A stretch of DNA of 64,000 nucleotides. It comes from Thermaerobacillus caldiproteolyticus (lineage in GTDB: Bacteria; Bacillota; Bacilli; Bacillales; Anoxybacillaceae). Of this stretch, positions 8,701-17,108 are shown piece by piece; positions within the stretch are counted from its first letter, which is position 1; each line of letters begins with the position of its first letter. The stretch lies in the NCBI RefSeq assembly GCF_013761245.1, contig NZ_JACDUT010000007.1, positions 124,001 through 188,000 on the forward strand, read 5' to 3'. Position numbers and translations under genes: made by a program. Below the pieces are notes generated by a model. It had not been told where the DNA came from. It made no database searches and was given only the letters and a program-made list of their open reading frames with translations.

Positions 8701-10197
8701 TTCTTCGTCCAAGTCGCGCTCCCTCAACATTTCGTAAATGGATGACAACAATTGGTCACGTGTCTGTTCGTTATAAATAAATCCTTTCGCGAAAGAATTT
8801 GGCAGTTGAAAATGCGGGAGCCATTTCATCCACTCCCAATGTTTGTAGTCTTTTTCATGAAAAATAGCGACAAACCGCACATCATGATAGCTATGGAAAA
8901 AAGCCATTTGGCCAACAAACTGCTGAATTTCGTGATTGACGATGGAATCTTTCCCGACCATTCCGATTGCTCCGCGCGACAATTCAATCGTCAGCGGAAC
9001 GTTTTTTACGGTTTTATACGCTTGCACCATCTGTTGTGACTGTTCCAACAAATCGTCAATTTCTCGGTTTGCCAAATCGTTCATGTTTACAGACACTTCA
9101 TATGTGGACGGAACATTTGCTTTTCCGATGCGAAGATGGAGAAAATCTTCGCTTTCCATCGTCCGTTCCCAAATGCGGTCACTGATTTGCAAAGTTAACG
9201 ATTTCATTTTTTCAAATGACGGAAAATGATAATAAAGTACGCTTTTTTGCTTCTCCGACAACTCTTGAAGTTCTTTCCGCTTTTGTTCAAGATAATTCAT
9301 GTAAATGTGACGACGCTTTTCTTGCCGCGTTTTCCGATTCTTTTTTTCCTTAAAATATTGCACGGTCGATGTCACTAATGTCGTAGCGAACATCACGATG
9401 GAAATAAGAATAAAAATCCCTCGCGGCTGAATTAGTGCGACGACTCCCATGACAAGAAGCATCATCAGCGGCGGCAAAATCATAAGCCAAAAACCGCGTT
9501 GGTCTCCTTCTCCGTCTTGGCTTGGAAACGAAATCGTTATCTTTTCATTCGGTAATTCGTAAATCATTCTCGGTGTCCGATGATATAAAGGATATTTCTT
9601 TTTCATTTCCGAAGCGGGTGGCAGTGTTTTGGTCAATGAAGATACCACTTCTTGATCGCTTGCCACCGATAACAAATCGTCCTCCAAAAAACTAAGCGTA
9701 ATATACGGACACAATATCATATCGCCATTTTGTAAACGGGTAACCTCATTTACCTTCTTTCCGTTAAGAAAAACGGCTCCTTGTTTGTCAGGAACGAGAA
9801 ACCAGTCTCCTTTCTTTCTGATGAACGATACGTTTGCGCTTCCCGCTTGAATAGCCGCTCCGTGTTGCGGCGCAATGACAAGTTCGGTTTGATTTCCAAC
9901 ATAATATATATGTTCACTGATCGGCTTATCGAGCCATACGATTACCACGGTTTGTCCGTCTTCTTCTATGGTAAAGGGGATATGCGGTTTCAGTTCCCCC
10001 ATCATTTCATTTCCTCGCACTACCGTCAAAGCGGACGCTTCCTTTTGCTTTCTTAATTCCACATATCCTTTATGAAAAGAAAAGGACGGAATGGTTACAT
10101 GATGCTCTAGCTTATTTCCAATAAAAATGGAAGCCGTCTGTTCTTGTAAAGGGAACTGTTGACAAGTATCTTCATAAAAAATCCATAATTGGCTCAT
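5758..10197 (-). CDS. essC: type VII secretion ATPase EssC (YukBA), FtsK/SpoIIIE family
   Basis: The 1479-residue motor of the type VII secretion system. Two forkhead-associated-like domains fill about residues 1-190, two membrane helices lie near 230-285, and three P-loop ATPase modules follow. The first has a canonical Walker A (GTTGSGKSE, near 670) and an ADEF Walker B; the second has GSAGYGKSTT (near 1005); the third has GQSRKGKTN (near 1282). The second and third Walker B regions are less standard, as is common in EssC, where D1 is the main motor and D3 binds EsxA-type signals. The start is ATG 10197 with GGAGAGGA upstream, rather than an earlier in-frame codon at 10221. It is a fused YukB-YukA form. 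Confidence 0.95.
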   Translation of the reverse strand: MSQLWIFYEDTCQQFPLQEQTASIFIGNKLEHHVTIPSFSFHKGYVELRKQKEASALTVVRGNEMMGELKPHIPFTIEEDGQTVVIVWLDKPISEHIYYVGNQTELVIAPQHGAAIQAGSANVSFIRKKGDWFLVPDKQGAVFLNGKKVNEVTRLQNGDMILCPYITLSFLEDDLLSVASDQEVVSSLTKTLPPASEMKKKYPLYHRTPRMIYELPNEKITISFPSQDGEGDQRGFWLMILPPLMMLLVMGVVALIQPRGIFILISIVMFATTLVTSTVQYFKEKKNRKTRQEKRRHIYMNYLEQKRKELQELSEKQKSVLYYHFPSFEKMKSLTLQISDRIWERTMESEDFLHLRIGKANVPSTYEVSVNMNDLANREIDDLLEQSQQMVQAYKTVKNVPLTIELSRGAIGMVGKDSIVNHEIQQFVGQMAFFHSYHDVRFVAIFHEKDYKHWEWMKWLPHFQLPNSFAKGFIYNEQTRDQLLSSIYEMLRERDLDEEKEKKRFSPHFVFIVANRSLIAEHVILEYLEEKNEEVGISVIFASDTKESLTENIHTLVQYINERDGEILIQHRKAAHIPFTLDEHTREGNERFARLLRSLDHQRGMHNSIPEKVTFLKLLQVKKAEEINMKENWMIHQPSRSLAVPIGLKGKKDIVELNLHEKAHGPHGLVAGTTGSGKSELLQTYILSLAVHFHPHEVAFLLIDYKGGGMAQPFKNIPHLLGTITNIHGSKNFSARALASINSELKKRQRLFDRYEVNHINDYMELYKKGKAKEPLPHLFLIADEFAELKSEEPDFIRELVSAARIGRSLGVHLILATQKPRGVIDEQIWSNARFRISLKMQDANDSKEILKNGDAATITVTGRAYLQVGNNEVYELFQSAWSGAPYMEEGFESEDEIYIVTDLGLVPVSNIDAKMKKNKKKQKTEIEMVVQEIIKTQQQLGIEKLPSPWLPPLSSRLHRPALLERDTVYFPIGLKDEPELQRQSDYLYQWMEDGNIGIFGSAGYGKSTTAMTLLMSFASVYSPEQLHYYIFDFGNSALLPLRQLPHTADYFRLDDEKKIEKIIKLMKEEIEQRKQRFMEKEVSTIKLYNTLSEEQLPIIFITIDNFDLVKEEMPDFETQLIQYARDGQSLGIFLMITATRVSGVRPPLMNNLKTKIVHYFLDSSERFSIIGRTPYEVEPIPGRALVKKDQAVLTQIYLPADGEDDIAVLENVKEEIARLKEKYKGMRKPQPIPMLPTQLPFALFAKTYIVQPHPGLIPIGLDEETVRPVSLHIQTNPHCLVVGQSRKGKTNAIKVILESLLVQPTAGIGLFDGVDRGLALYANKENVTYIETKEQMHHWLDEANEILQTREEEYLAAIGKADVHVQAFSPVVFIADSLSRLQQSADGKIHEQIAMMMKRYSHLGFSVIVAGNANEFMKGFDALTTELKQIRQAILVMKKSEQSLFALPFTRHESEVDPGFGYFVVNGKEQKIQIPKVE

Positions 10198-10241
10198 ACA
10201 ATCCTCTCCTACGATGCTCACTACTCTACTTCTTTCTCGGT

Positions 10242-11534
10242 TTACTTTTTATTGTCCGAAGCGTTTGGAACGTCGCTCGGTGCATTTGGCTGCTGCTTTT
10301 CCCCCGCAGAAGGCGGTTCAGTCACTTGCGGCGTCTGTTGCTGAACAGGCTGGGTTTGTTGTTCGGTTTGTTCGGCTTGCTTTTGCTCTTCTTGCTCTTT
10401 CTGATATTCTTCTATTTCTCTTTCAATCGATTCTAATTTTTTCTGTCTTTCTTCTCCTGTCAAACTATCATCTGCCTTTATCTCTTCACGATATTTTAAC
10501 AATCCGTACATGATCAGCTCTCTATCTTCCATCGCTCTCGCAAGGTCAATGGCTTCTTCGTTTCTTCCCCTTCCGATATAAATCCAATACAGCAAATATT
10601 GTGGATCGGTTTTCAACGTAATGTTATTTTGCACGTTCTGACGTTGTTCCTCTGTTAACGACTCCGTCATAACATATGAAGAAGCTAATTCGTACTGCAC
10701 CACATACGGCATTTTTTCCGGCGGATAATTTTCTAATGTCGTAATCACTTCACTATACTTGTCATTTAAAAACAATTCCGCGCTTTTTACATACGCTTCC
10801 TGTTTTGGCTGTAAAAAAAAGAACGAATAAAAAGTATAAATCATAGCAGGAATCAACAGAAGAAGCGACGAAAAGAATATATAACGTTGAACATTCCATT
10901 TCCGTTTCGGAATATGTATCATTGTTCGCTCTTTTACTTCTTCCTCATCAATACATCTTTCCAGAACAGACAGCACTGCTTCGAGATGTTCTGCCTGCAA
11001 AATTTTCTCAGCTACAGCAGAAAACTTTAATGTTTCGTGAAACTTCATGTATTCTTCAAAACGATATTGTCCGTCAATCAGCACAAGTACGGTCGCTTTC
11101 ACCTCTTGAAGTAGCTGTTCCGCATCCGCCTCATACGGCGGCAGGCTTTCTTTTATCCCAACGTGGAGAAAAAACGGTTCCAAATCATGGTCAAAAAGGA
11201 TATTTTCGGGACATATAATAAGAATAAAGCGGCTAAGACGATGATTTTTCACCTTTTTGACGAGTTGGTGCGCCGCTGATAACCGCGAAAACATGGATTT
11301 CTTCCGTACATCTCGAAATCTGATGAACGATGAAGGCGGGGTTACCGTAATTTTCACTTCATCTTCAGATACAGCAATTTCTCTTAACAAAAATGAATCT
11401 ATTTCTTTCAATAGCTCTAATTCTAACGGATGCTGCACCTTCAATTTCGCTCTCTGAAAGACAATCGTATCATGCTTGTCTTGTGTAAGGACGGCATCGA
11501 TTTTTGTTTCCAAATACGTCTTTTTTTCTTCCAT
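10242..11534 (-). CDS. essB: type VII secretion protein EssB (YukC)
   Basis: A 430-residue single-pass membrane protein. The cytoplasmic N-terminal half (about 1-210) fits the pseudokinase fold of EssB/YukC; a membrane helix lies near 218-240; the extracytoplasmic C-terminal half is helical and ends in a low-complexity Glu/Gln then Pro/Gln/Asn tail. AAAGGAG precedes ATG 11534. EssB bridges EssC and the rest of the translocon in the B. subtilis and S. aureus systems. It sits between esaB and essC with short gaps, so one mRNA is likely. Confidence 0.92.
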   Translation of the reverse strand: MEEKKTYLETKIDAVLTQDKHDTIVFQRAKLKVQHPLELELLKEIDSFLLREIAVSEDEVKITVTPPSSFIRFRDVRKKSMFSRLSAAHQLVKKVKNHRLSRFILIICPENILFDHDLEPFFLHVGIKESLPPYEADAEQLLQEVKATVLVLIDGQYRFEEYMKFHETLKFSAVAEKILQAEHLEAVLSVLERCIDEEEVKERTMIHIPKRKWNVQRYIFFSSLLLLIPAMIYTFYSFFFLQPKQEAYVKSAELFLNDKYSEVITTLENYPPEKMPYVVQYELASSYVMTESLTEEQRQNVQNNITLKTDPQYLLYWIYIGRGRNEEAIDLARAMEDRELIMYGLLKYREEIKADDSLTGEERQKKLESIEREIEEYQKEQEEQKQAEQTEQQTQPVQQQTPQVTEPPSAGEKQQPNAPSDVPNASDNKK

Positions 11535-11567
11535 ATAAAATAGAACTCCTTTTCTCTTTCTCCATGG

Positions 11568-11807
11568 CTACAATATAACGATGCGGTCTCCGTTCGTAAT
11601 TCCGCTATCTTTTAATGTCAGGTAACCTGGGCATACAACTGCTTTGTTTTCCACCCTTACCCAATAACCTTCTCTCGGTTGTACCGATATATTTTTCAAC
11701 TGCCAAACAATATCTACGACCTTTTTGACGGAGTAAAAATCCGATAAGCGGAGATCAAACACATCTCCTGTATACTGCTGTAAATCAACAGTAATCTGGA
11801 TATACAT
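11568..11807 (-). CDS. esaB: EsaB/YukD ubiquitin-like protein of the type VII system
   Basis: A 79-residue protein of the YukD/EsaB ubiquitin-like family, ending in GITNGDRIVIL as these do. The start is ATG 11807 (MYIQITVDL) with GGAGG eight bases upstream; the longer frame from 11840 lacks a site. EsaB is a small cytoplasmic component needed for secretion and in S. aureus linked to regulation of the esx genes. It lies between yukE and essB, the order seen in B. subtilis yukEDC. Confidence 0.9.
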   Translation of the reverse strand: MYIQITVDLQQYTGDVFDLRLSDFYSVKKVVDIVWQLKNISVQPREGYWVRVENKAVVCPGYLTLKDSGITNGDRIVIL

Positions 11808-11885
11808 GATTACGCCCTCCAATACAGAAAAAAGCGCCATAATCTTTCATAGATTTGTAGCGCTTCTTTCCGAACATGTAACTCT

Positions 11886-12179
11886 TTATCCACGAATTTG
11901 GCTTGCAATTTGTTGGTCGGTACTTTCGAGAATAGTAGCTGAATTGTGCAATTGTTGGGAAATTTCATTCAATAAAACAGCCATTTTTTCAAATGACGGA
12001 CGCAATTCATGATACTGTTGAACAAACGCTTGGCTAGAAGCACCTTCCCATATTTCCTGCAAATGGCTGCTCATGTTATCCAAACGGGATATTAATTCTG
12101 TCACATTAGAACTCTCGTTATTATATTGCCTTGCCACTGCGCGTAATTCTTCTGGCGTTAAACGAATAACTCCTGACAT
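11886..12179 (-). CDS. yukE: WXG100 secreted protein YukE (EsxA-like)
   Basis: A 97-residue helical hairpin protein, the core secreted substrate of the type VII system. The motif W-E-G (IWEGASSQAF) sits at the centre between two amphipathic helices. The start is ATG 12179 (MSGVIRLTPEEL), preceded by GGGGGAGG; seven residues in the longer frame are dropped. It is the first gene of the secretion operon, with a candidate promoter upstream. The dimer is secreted and also binds EssC to activate it in characterised systems. Confidence 0.93.
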   Translation of the reverse strand: MSGVIRLTPEELRAVARQYNNESSNVTELISRLDNMSSHLQEIWEGASSQAFVQQYHELRPSFEKMAVLLNEISQQLHNSATILESTDQQIASQIRG

Positions 12180-12214
12180 ATTTCCTCCCCCTTTATCCAT
12201 AATTTCCCTTTTTA

Positions 12215-12243
12215 TTTTAATAGAGATGCCAAGCAGCAGTCAA
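12215..12243 (-). promoter_or_regulatory. candidate sigma-A promoter of the yukE-essA operon
   Basis: TTGACT (12238-12243) and TTAAAA (12215-12220), 17 bp apart on the minus strand, lie about 35 bp upstream of yukE. The -10 is weak. The rest of the 238-bp gap (12180-12417) holds no ORF. If real, it allows the secretion genes to be expressed apart from the effector module upstream. Confidence 0.42.
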
Positions 12244-12417
12244 CAATATATAACCATTTCTTTTAAAATAAGGAAATAGTACCGTTTTTTTACTTGTTTA
12301 CTTTACGCTTTTGTGCCATTATCCTCATTATAAGAAATACTTTCTTACTATTTATGGGATCAAAAGAAAATGGAGGATAGGAGAATAGTCGGTGCTGATT
12401 TTCATTAGCCCTCTAGC

Positions 12418-12750
12418 TCACCTTTTCTTTTCCCGAATGATGATATCATAATACAGAGTGATATTTTGTCCTCTCATGTCATTAATCATGTTTGTGTATC
12501 GCTGAGCGGCGGTATTCATGGAGTTTTTATACATATCATTGTATGATTGATTGGTTTTTTGATACTGCTCAATCGCTTCATTGGTTTTGTCGATGATTTG
12601 CCCCCTGCCATATTTCATTTCATGATGAATCAAATGAACCAATTCCGCATCCAATTCACTCATTCGATTCAACTGCTGAATAAAAGCATTCGCTTTATAC
12701 ATGAAATCCTGTTCTACATCAAAATAATAGAACATATTCAATTGTCCCAT
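12418..12750 (-). CDS. small helical protein, candidate effector partner
   Basis: A 110-residue, predicted all-helical protein with no WxG motif, signal peptide or membrane segment. It starts at ATG 12750 after AGAGGGA and lies 18 bp downstream of the lipase-like effector gene. In type VII systems, LXG-type substrates are commonly encoded with one or two small helical partners that bind the targeting domain (TlaA and TlaB for S. aureus TslA). I propose that role from size, predicted fold and position; I do not recognise the family. Confidence 0.55.
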   Translation of the reverse strand: MGQLNMFYYFDVEQDFMYKANAFIQQLNRMSELDAELVHLIHHEMKYGRGQIIDKTNEAIEQYQKTNQSYNDMYKNSMNTAAQRYTNMINDMRGQNITLYYDIIIREKKR

Positions 12751-12768
12751 ACAGAATATCCCTCTTTA

Positions 12769-14703
12769 TCAATATCGTAAATCAAATATCTTGGCCACAT
12801 TTTGGTCCTGCTCAAAAAACTCTTCAAATGATTTTTTGATAGTTGCAATGAGTTCTTTTCCTTTAGAAATTTCCTGTTCATAATACGAAAACATTGTTTC
12901 AAAGATATGCGGAATCATCGGATCCATCGGCGGAATCGACTCATGAACCTCAATGCGGCGTAACACATATACTCGTTCGGCATCATAGGTAAAATGGCCC
13001 AATAAACGCTGATAGGCCCACGGATTTTGTTCCATGTCCTCGATTTTGTTCATCAGTTTTCGTTTTTGTATTTCAAAATCTTCTACATATTCATAGGAAT
13101 ATTGCTGTTTCATCTCATGTAATGTCGCTTCTTTTTCTTCCAAGATTTGCAGTCCCTTCTGATATACTCTTACGGCGGAGGAAAGATTCATCCGGATTTC
13201 GTGTGCCCCCATTTTTTTGATTAAAATCAAATTCCCATACTCATCATACGTTCTGCCTTTGGAACGGGCGAGGGCCATGATGACTTCGTTCAAGGTGTGA
13301 GCGTTTACGCTCGTGGTGATGGCATTTTGAAAATTCACCGTATTTTCTTGAATGATTTGAAGGCGTTTTAAGATGTTCAATACCTTATCCCGAATCTGGA
13401 ATAACATCTCAATACTAGCTTTCCATTGAAGAATGTCATCAGCTACATTTGGGGTAAGGAATGGAATGATCATTCTCCAGTTCAATATTTTACTGAGCAG
13501 TTGTTGAATCGAGGCGACATCCTTTTCAATTCCTTTGACTTCGGTCAAAACCGTTTTCTTTTCTTCTGGAGTAACATAGCCCAACTCCACGAATACGCTG
13601 AATATCGGATCCAAATTTTTATACAAAATCGTCACGTTCTCCATGAGCTCCGGAATTTTTACTTTCATATCGCCGAGCATATGATTCGCTTTCGAGACAA
13701 TATCTCCTGCATTCCACAAATAGTCCATAGTATCATAGCCCTGAAGCGACTCAATAAAGGCGATATCAACCCCCGTCATCGCCTGAACGACCCCATCAAA
13801 TCCTTTTTCATTGTAAACATCTGAATATTGCGATAAATACATTTGAATTGCTTTTACATCTTTATCGGATATTTTCGCAATCAAATCTTTGATACTAGTA
13901 AAATCTTTGTTCGTATCAATGACCCGGCGGCTTCCGATATCGATGAACCCCCGCACGTCACTCACCGCATACAACATATCCTCTTGAGATGTAAGATGAT
14001 GAATCGAATGCTCGTCGATTTGCTTTTTATAGTATTCTTCCGCAAAGGATTTAAGTTCGGATGGGGGGATGGAGTATATTATGTTGTAATCAGTTGAAAT
14101 ATTAATACCAAATTCTCCCTCTAATTTACTACGAAAATCAAGATCTATATAAGCCAGTTGATACACATTGGGTGGAGCATCGTTAATGACATATACTTGG
14201 TCGAATCGATGTTTTGTGAGCTGAATCATTTCGGCATGGTTCCCGCCCTGCGAATGGCCCAGTCCGATTTTTTTCAGTTCGATTGTTTGACCGTTCCGCT
14301 TTAACTCTTCGGTAATTTTTTTCGTCATAATATCGTCAAATCGTAATGCATCATTATATTGAATTTTACTTTGTCCGACGAAAATTCCAAAAGCATTGTA
14401 CACCCAATCAAGCGGTTTCCACGTATTGGTCTCCCGCTTTTCACTTCCCCGTGCGATGGTATACATTTGATTGATTCCTTTTTCTTCATCATAAAAATGA
14501 ATAATCGTCCCGTCAAAGCCGGAATCGTTGACGTTTACATTTTTAAAGTCTTCCGAATGATAAACATGGATTTGGGCAGGGGGATTACTTCCTGTTTCTT
14601 CAATGTAGATGCGCCTGATTTCTTCTACGGTCAAATGTTTGTATTCCAAGCTCATCACTCTTGCCCGCAAGAGATCTGTATCCAAAACCAACTTCTGAGA
14701 CAT
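12769..14703 (-). CDS. type VII effector with N-terminal lipase-like domain and helical C-terminus
   Basis: A 644-residue protein without a signal peptide. The N-terminal 250 residues look like an alpha/beta hydrolase: GHSQGG at 149-154 gives a G-x-S-x-G nucleophile elbow with Ser151, preceded by lipase-like strands. From about 330 to the end it is largely helical and coiled-coil. This order, enzyme first and helical targeting region last, matches the reverse layout of the S. aureus T7SS lipase TslA; the family label DUF6792 may also apply but I cannot check it. The start is ATG 14703 (MSQKLVLD) with GGAGGTGG upstream. It follows a lipoprotein gene by 22 bp and precedes a small helical protein gene and yukE. 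The substrate is unknown. Confidence 0.72.
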   Translation of the reverse strand: MSQKLVLDTDLLRARVMSLEYKHLTVEEIRRIYIEETGSNPPAQIHVYHSEDFKNVNVNDSGFDGTIIHFYDEEKGINQMYTIARGSEKRETNTWKPLDWVYNAFGIFVGQSKIQYNDALRFDDIMTKKITEELKRNGQTIELKKIGLGHSQGGNHAEMIQLTKHRFDQVYVINDAPPNVYQLAYIDLDFRSKLEGEFGINISTDYNIIYSIPPSELKSFAEEYYKKQIDEHSIHHLTSQEDMLYAVSDVRGFIDIGSRRVIDTNKDFTSIKDLIAKISDKDVKAIQMYLSQYSDVYNEKGFDGVVQAMTGVDIAFIESLQGYDTMDYLWNAGDIVSKANHMLGDMKVKIPELMENVTILYKNLDPIFSVFVELGYVTPEEKKTVLTEVKGIEKDVASIQQLLSKILNWRMIIPFLTPNVADDILQWKASIEMLFQIRDKVLNILKRLQIIQENTVNFQNAITTSVNAHTLNEVIMALARSKGRTYDEYGNLILIKKMGAHEIRMNLSSAVRVYQKGLQILEEKEATLHEMKQQYSYEYVEDFEIQKRKLMNKIEDMEQNPWAYQRLLGHFTYDAERVYVLRRIEVHESIPPMDPMIPHIFETMFSYYEQEISKGKELIATIKKSFEEFFEQDQNVAKIFDLRY

Positions 14704-14725
14704 GGCCCTTCCACCTCCATATCCC

Positions 14726-15376
14726 TCAATCGTGAAATTCAATCGATTTCATCAACATTTTCGCAAGTTCTTCCTCTTTGTTCACATCGATATGGCATCC
14801 CCTGGCTGCATCCTCACATTTAACCTTGTATATAAATTGTACTGCTTGGGGACTGTGATTAGATTTTATATAGGCAAAAAATTTGTAATCAATATTTTTT
14901 TTGTTATCAACCGAAATATCGTTTTCATTTTTCGCAAAATAAATGGTACTACGGTCAGCCTCTATCTTCGTGTATTTCCCGTTATAGTTGGCATAACCAG
15001 ATAACAAATTAAGATTTGCATCAATTTCATTTGTTATGTTTCTTTTTTCGTAAGTCAAGTCCACAGAGTATGTTATATTTTCTTGTTCTCTCACCCCTGC
15101 AATAAGAGAGGACTCAAAATACTTGCCATGCTTTTCATAAAACCCATTGTTTACTTTCGCGTCTTTCGGAAACAACATCGTAAAACCGCCAGTTCTTGAC
15201 CGAAATAAGTAGTAGCCTTTCTTCACTTCTTTCGGAGACACCATAAACTTTCGGGTGAACTCGTCTTGAAAAGGTATCGTGTCCGGCAATTTCTCCGGAT
15301 GAGCCTTCGAATCCATCTCACATCCTCCGATCAATATCAAAGTCAATAGTAATAAGTTCCTCCAGCGCTTTCGCAA
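14726..15376 (-). CDS. lipoprotein, candidate immunity protein of the lipase-like effector
   Basis: A 216-residue predicted lipoprotein. With TTG 15376 as start (AAAGGAG eight bases upstream), the N-terminus is MRKRWRN, a run of leucines and an LIGGC lipobox, so Cys19 would be lipidated and the protein anchored outside the membrane. Earlier ATG codons at 15424 and 15406 lack good sites and would place extra charged residues before the signal peptide. The mature part is a mixed alpha/beta domain of unknown family. In the S. aureus TslA system the immunity factor is also a surface lipoprotein encoded beside the lipase; gene order here suggests the same job. Confidence 0.65.
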   Translation of the reverse strand: MRKRWRNLLLLTLILIGGCEMDSKAHPEKLPDTIPFQDEFTRKFMVSPKEVKKGYYLFRSRTGGFTMLFPKDAKVNNGFYEKHGKYFESSLIAGVREQENITYSVDLTYEKRNITNEIDANLNLLSGYANYNGKYTKIEADRSTIYFAKNENDISVDNKKNIDYKFFAYIKSNHSPQAVQFIYKVKCEDAARGCHIDVNKEEELAKMLMKSIEFHD

Positions 15377-15454
15377 ATGACGGTCTCCTTTCCCAATTAT
15401 CTCCATTCTCTCTATACGTATCATATGATCACTGTTTAAGCAACAAAAAATGTA

Positions 15455-15473
15455 ATTATATCCAAATTTGGAT
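15455..15473 (-). promoter_or_regulatory. promoter -10 and overlapping palindrome upstream of the lipoprotein gene
   Basis: A consensus TATAAT (15455-15460, minus strand) shares a base with a perfect 14-bp palindrome, ATCCAAATTTGGAT (15460-15473), which fills the spacer to the -35. The duplicate unit keeps a TACAAT there but the palindrome is decayed. A repressor or AT-rich operator is possible. Confidence 0.45.
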
Positions 15474-15606
15474 AAAAAGAACTATAAGGTCACTACAATT
15501 TCGGGCGAGATTGTAAGCGACTTATAACTTTAGACTTATTAATGAATCAGAGAAATGAGAAAAGCAAATGGGGACTCCTTTGAGGGGTTTTTTGAAAGGG
15601 GGACCT

Positions 15607-16122
15607 GACATACACTTGGTCAAATCGATGTTTTGTGAGTTGGATCATTTCAGAGTGGTTCCCACCTTGCGAATGACCCAATCCGATTTTTTTCAGTTCG
15701 ATTGTAGCTCCCTTTTGTTTTAATTCTTCGGTAATTTTTTGCGCCACAATCTCTTCAAACCGGAATGCATCATCATATTGATTTTTACTTTGTCCGACGA
15801 AAATTCCCAAAGCATTGTAAGCCCAATCAAGCGGTTTCCATGTATCTTTTTCTTGTATTTCGCTTCCACGTGCAATGGTATACATTTGATTGATTCCTTT
15901 TTCTTCATCATAAAAATGAATAATCGTACCGTCAAAGCCGGAATCGTTGACGTTTACACTTTTAAAGTCTTCCGAATGATAAACATGGATTTGGGTAGGG
16001 GGATTACTTCCTGTTTCTTCAATGTAGATGCGCTTGATTTCTTCTACGGTCAAATGTTTGTATTCCAAATTCATCACTCTTGCCCGCAAGAGATCTGTAT
16101 CCAAAACCAGTTCCTGAGACAT
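15607..16122 (-). pseudogene. truncated duplicate of the lipase-like effector
   Basis: Residues 1-172 are closely similar to the intact effector at 12769-14703, including the start context and the GHSQGG elbow with Ser151. Similarity stops abruptly at about 15607, just after the motif RFDQVYV; the frame then runs through unrelated codons to a stop at 15547. The catalytic Asp/His region and the whole helical C-terminus are missing, so it should be inactive and not exported by the usual signal. Confidence 0.85.
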
Positions 16123-16144
16123 GGCCCTTCCACCTCCTTATCCC

Positions 16145-16794
16145 TTAATCGTGAAATTCGATGGATTTCATCAACATTTTCGCCAGTTCTTCCTCTTTGG
16201 CCACATCGATATGACACCCCTGGGCCGCGTCCTCGCAACTGACCCCGTATATGAACCGTACTGCTTGAGGACTGTGATTGGATTTAACATAGGAAAAAAA
16301 TTTATAATCAGTATTTTTTTGTTATCAACCGATATATCGTTTTCATTTTTCGCAAAATAAATGGTATTGCGATTAGCCTCTATCTTCGTGTATTTCCCGT
16401 TATAGTTGGCATAATCAGATAACAAAGAAAGATTGACATCAATAACATTCGTTATATTTCGGTTTTCATATACCATATCAATATAGTATATAATGTTCTC
16501 CTCCTCTCTCACTCCTGCAATAACAGAAGATTCATAATACTTGTCATGTTTCTCATACAACCCTCTGTTTATTTTTGCGTCTTTCGGAAACCACATTGTA
16601 AAACCTCCGGTTCTCGACCGGAACAAATAATATCCTTCCTTTACTTCTTTTGGCGAAACCATAGATTCACGAGTAAACTTGTCTTGAAACGCCACCGTGT
16701 TCGGCAATTTCTCCGGTTGAGCTTTCGAATCCATCTCACACCCCCCAATCAATATCAACGTCAATAGCAACAAGTTCCTCCATCTCTTAAACAA
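16145..16794 (-). pseudogene. duplicate lipoprotein gene broken by one base in a poly-A run
   Basis: This copy of the lipoprotein at 14726-15376 keeps the TTG start (16794, AAAGGAG upstream), the LIGGC lipobox and most of the mature domain. Near 16313-16320 the coding strand has seven A residues where the intact copy has eight. The frame then changes and stops at 16171. Restoring one A gives a C-terminus ending MKSIEFHD, as in the intact copy, with a stop at 16145. The change could be a true mutation, slippage that is corrected in some transcripts, or a sequencing error in a homopolymer. Confidence 0.8.
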
Positions 16795-17108
16795 AGGATG
16801 CTCTCCTTTCCCAATTATCTCCATTCTCTCTATACGTATCATATGACGACGGAAGGTTCAATAAAAAATGTAATTGTATCCATATTTAAGTAAAATGAAC
16901 TATGAGATCAGCACGATTTTGGAGAGGAATGTAGACGACTTATGACTTTAGACCTTATTGATGAATTGGAAAAATAACGCGGAGATTGGTTCTGTATGTT
17001 TGTTGAGGAGTGGTACACGATTCATCTAGGCGGAAGGTCGCTGCTTATCTCTTTTGATTTCCTCTGCAGCGAAGATAAAAAATCAAAACTTACTTTATTT
17101 AATAGATG

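Larger units (their letters stand above)
14188..15556 (-). repeat. tandem duplication, unit A (intact module)
   Basis: This segment covers the first part of the lipase-like effector gene, the lipoprotein gene and its promoter region, and is repeated with roughly 85-90 percent identity by eye at 15607-16973. The unit is about 1.37 kb. Unit A keeps intact reading frames; about 50 bp of unrelated sequence separates it from unit B. Confidence 0.85.
15607..16973 (-). repeat. tandem duplication, unit B (decayed module)
   Basis: The second copy of the effector/lipoprotein module matches unit A from about 14188 to 15556. It carries a truncated effector, a frameshifted lipoprotein gene and a homologous promoter region. 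The simplest history is a tandem array of modules followed by a deletion that removed the 3' end of the upstream effector. Confidence 0.85.

Noticed and set aside
14359-14823. 154-codon plus-strand ORF (also its duplicate at 15739-16242)
   Set aside because: Antisense to the effector start and lipoprotein end; it occurs twice only because the DNA is duplicated.
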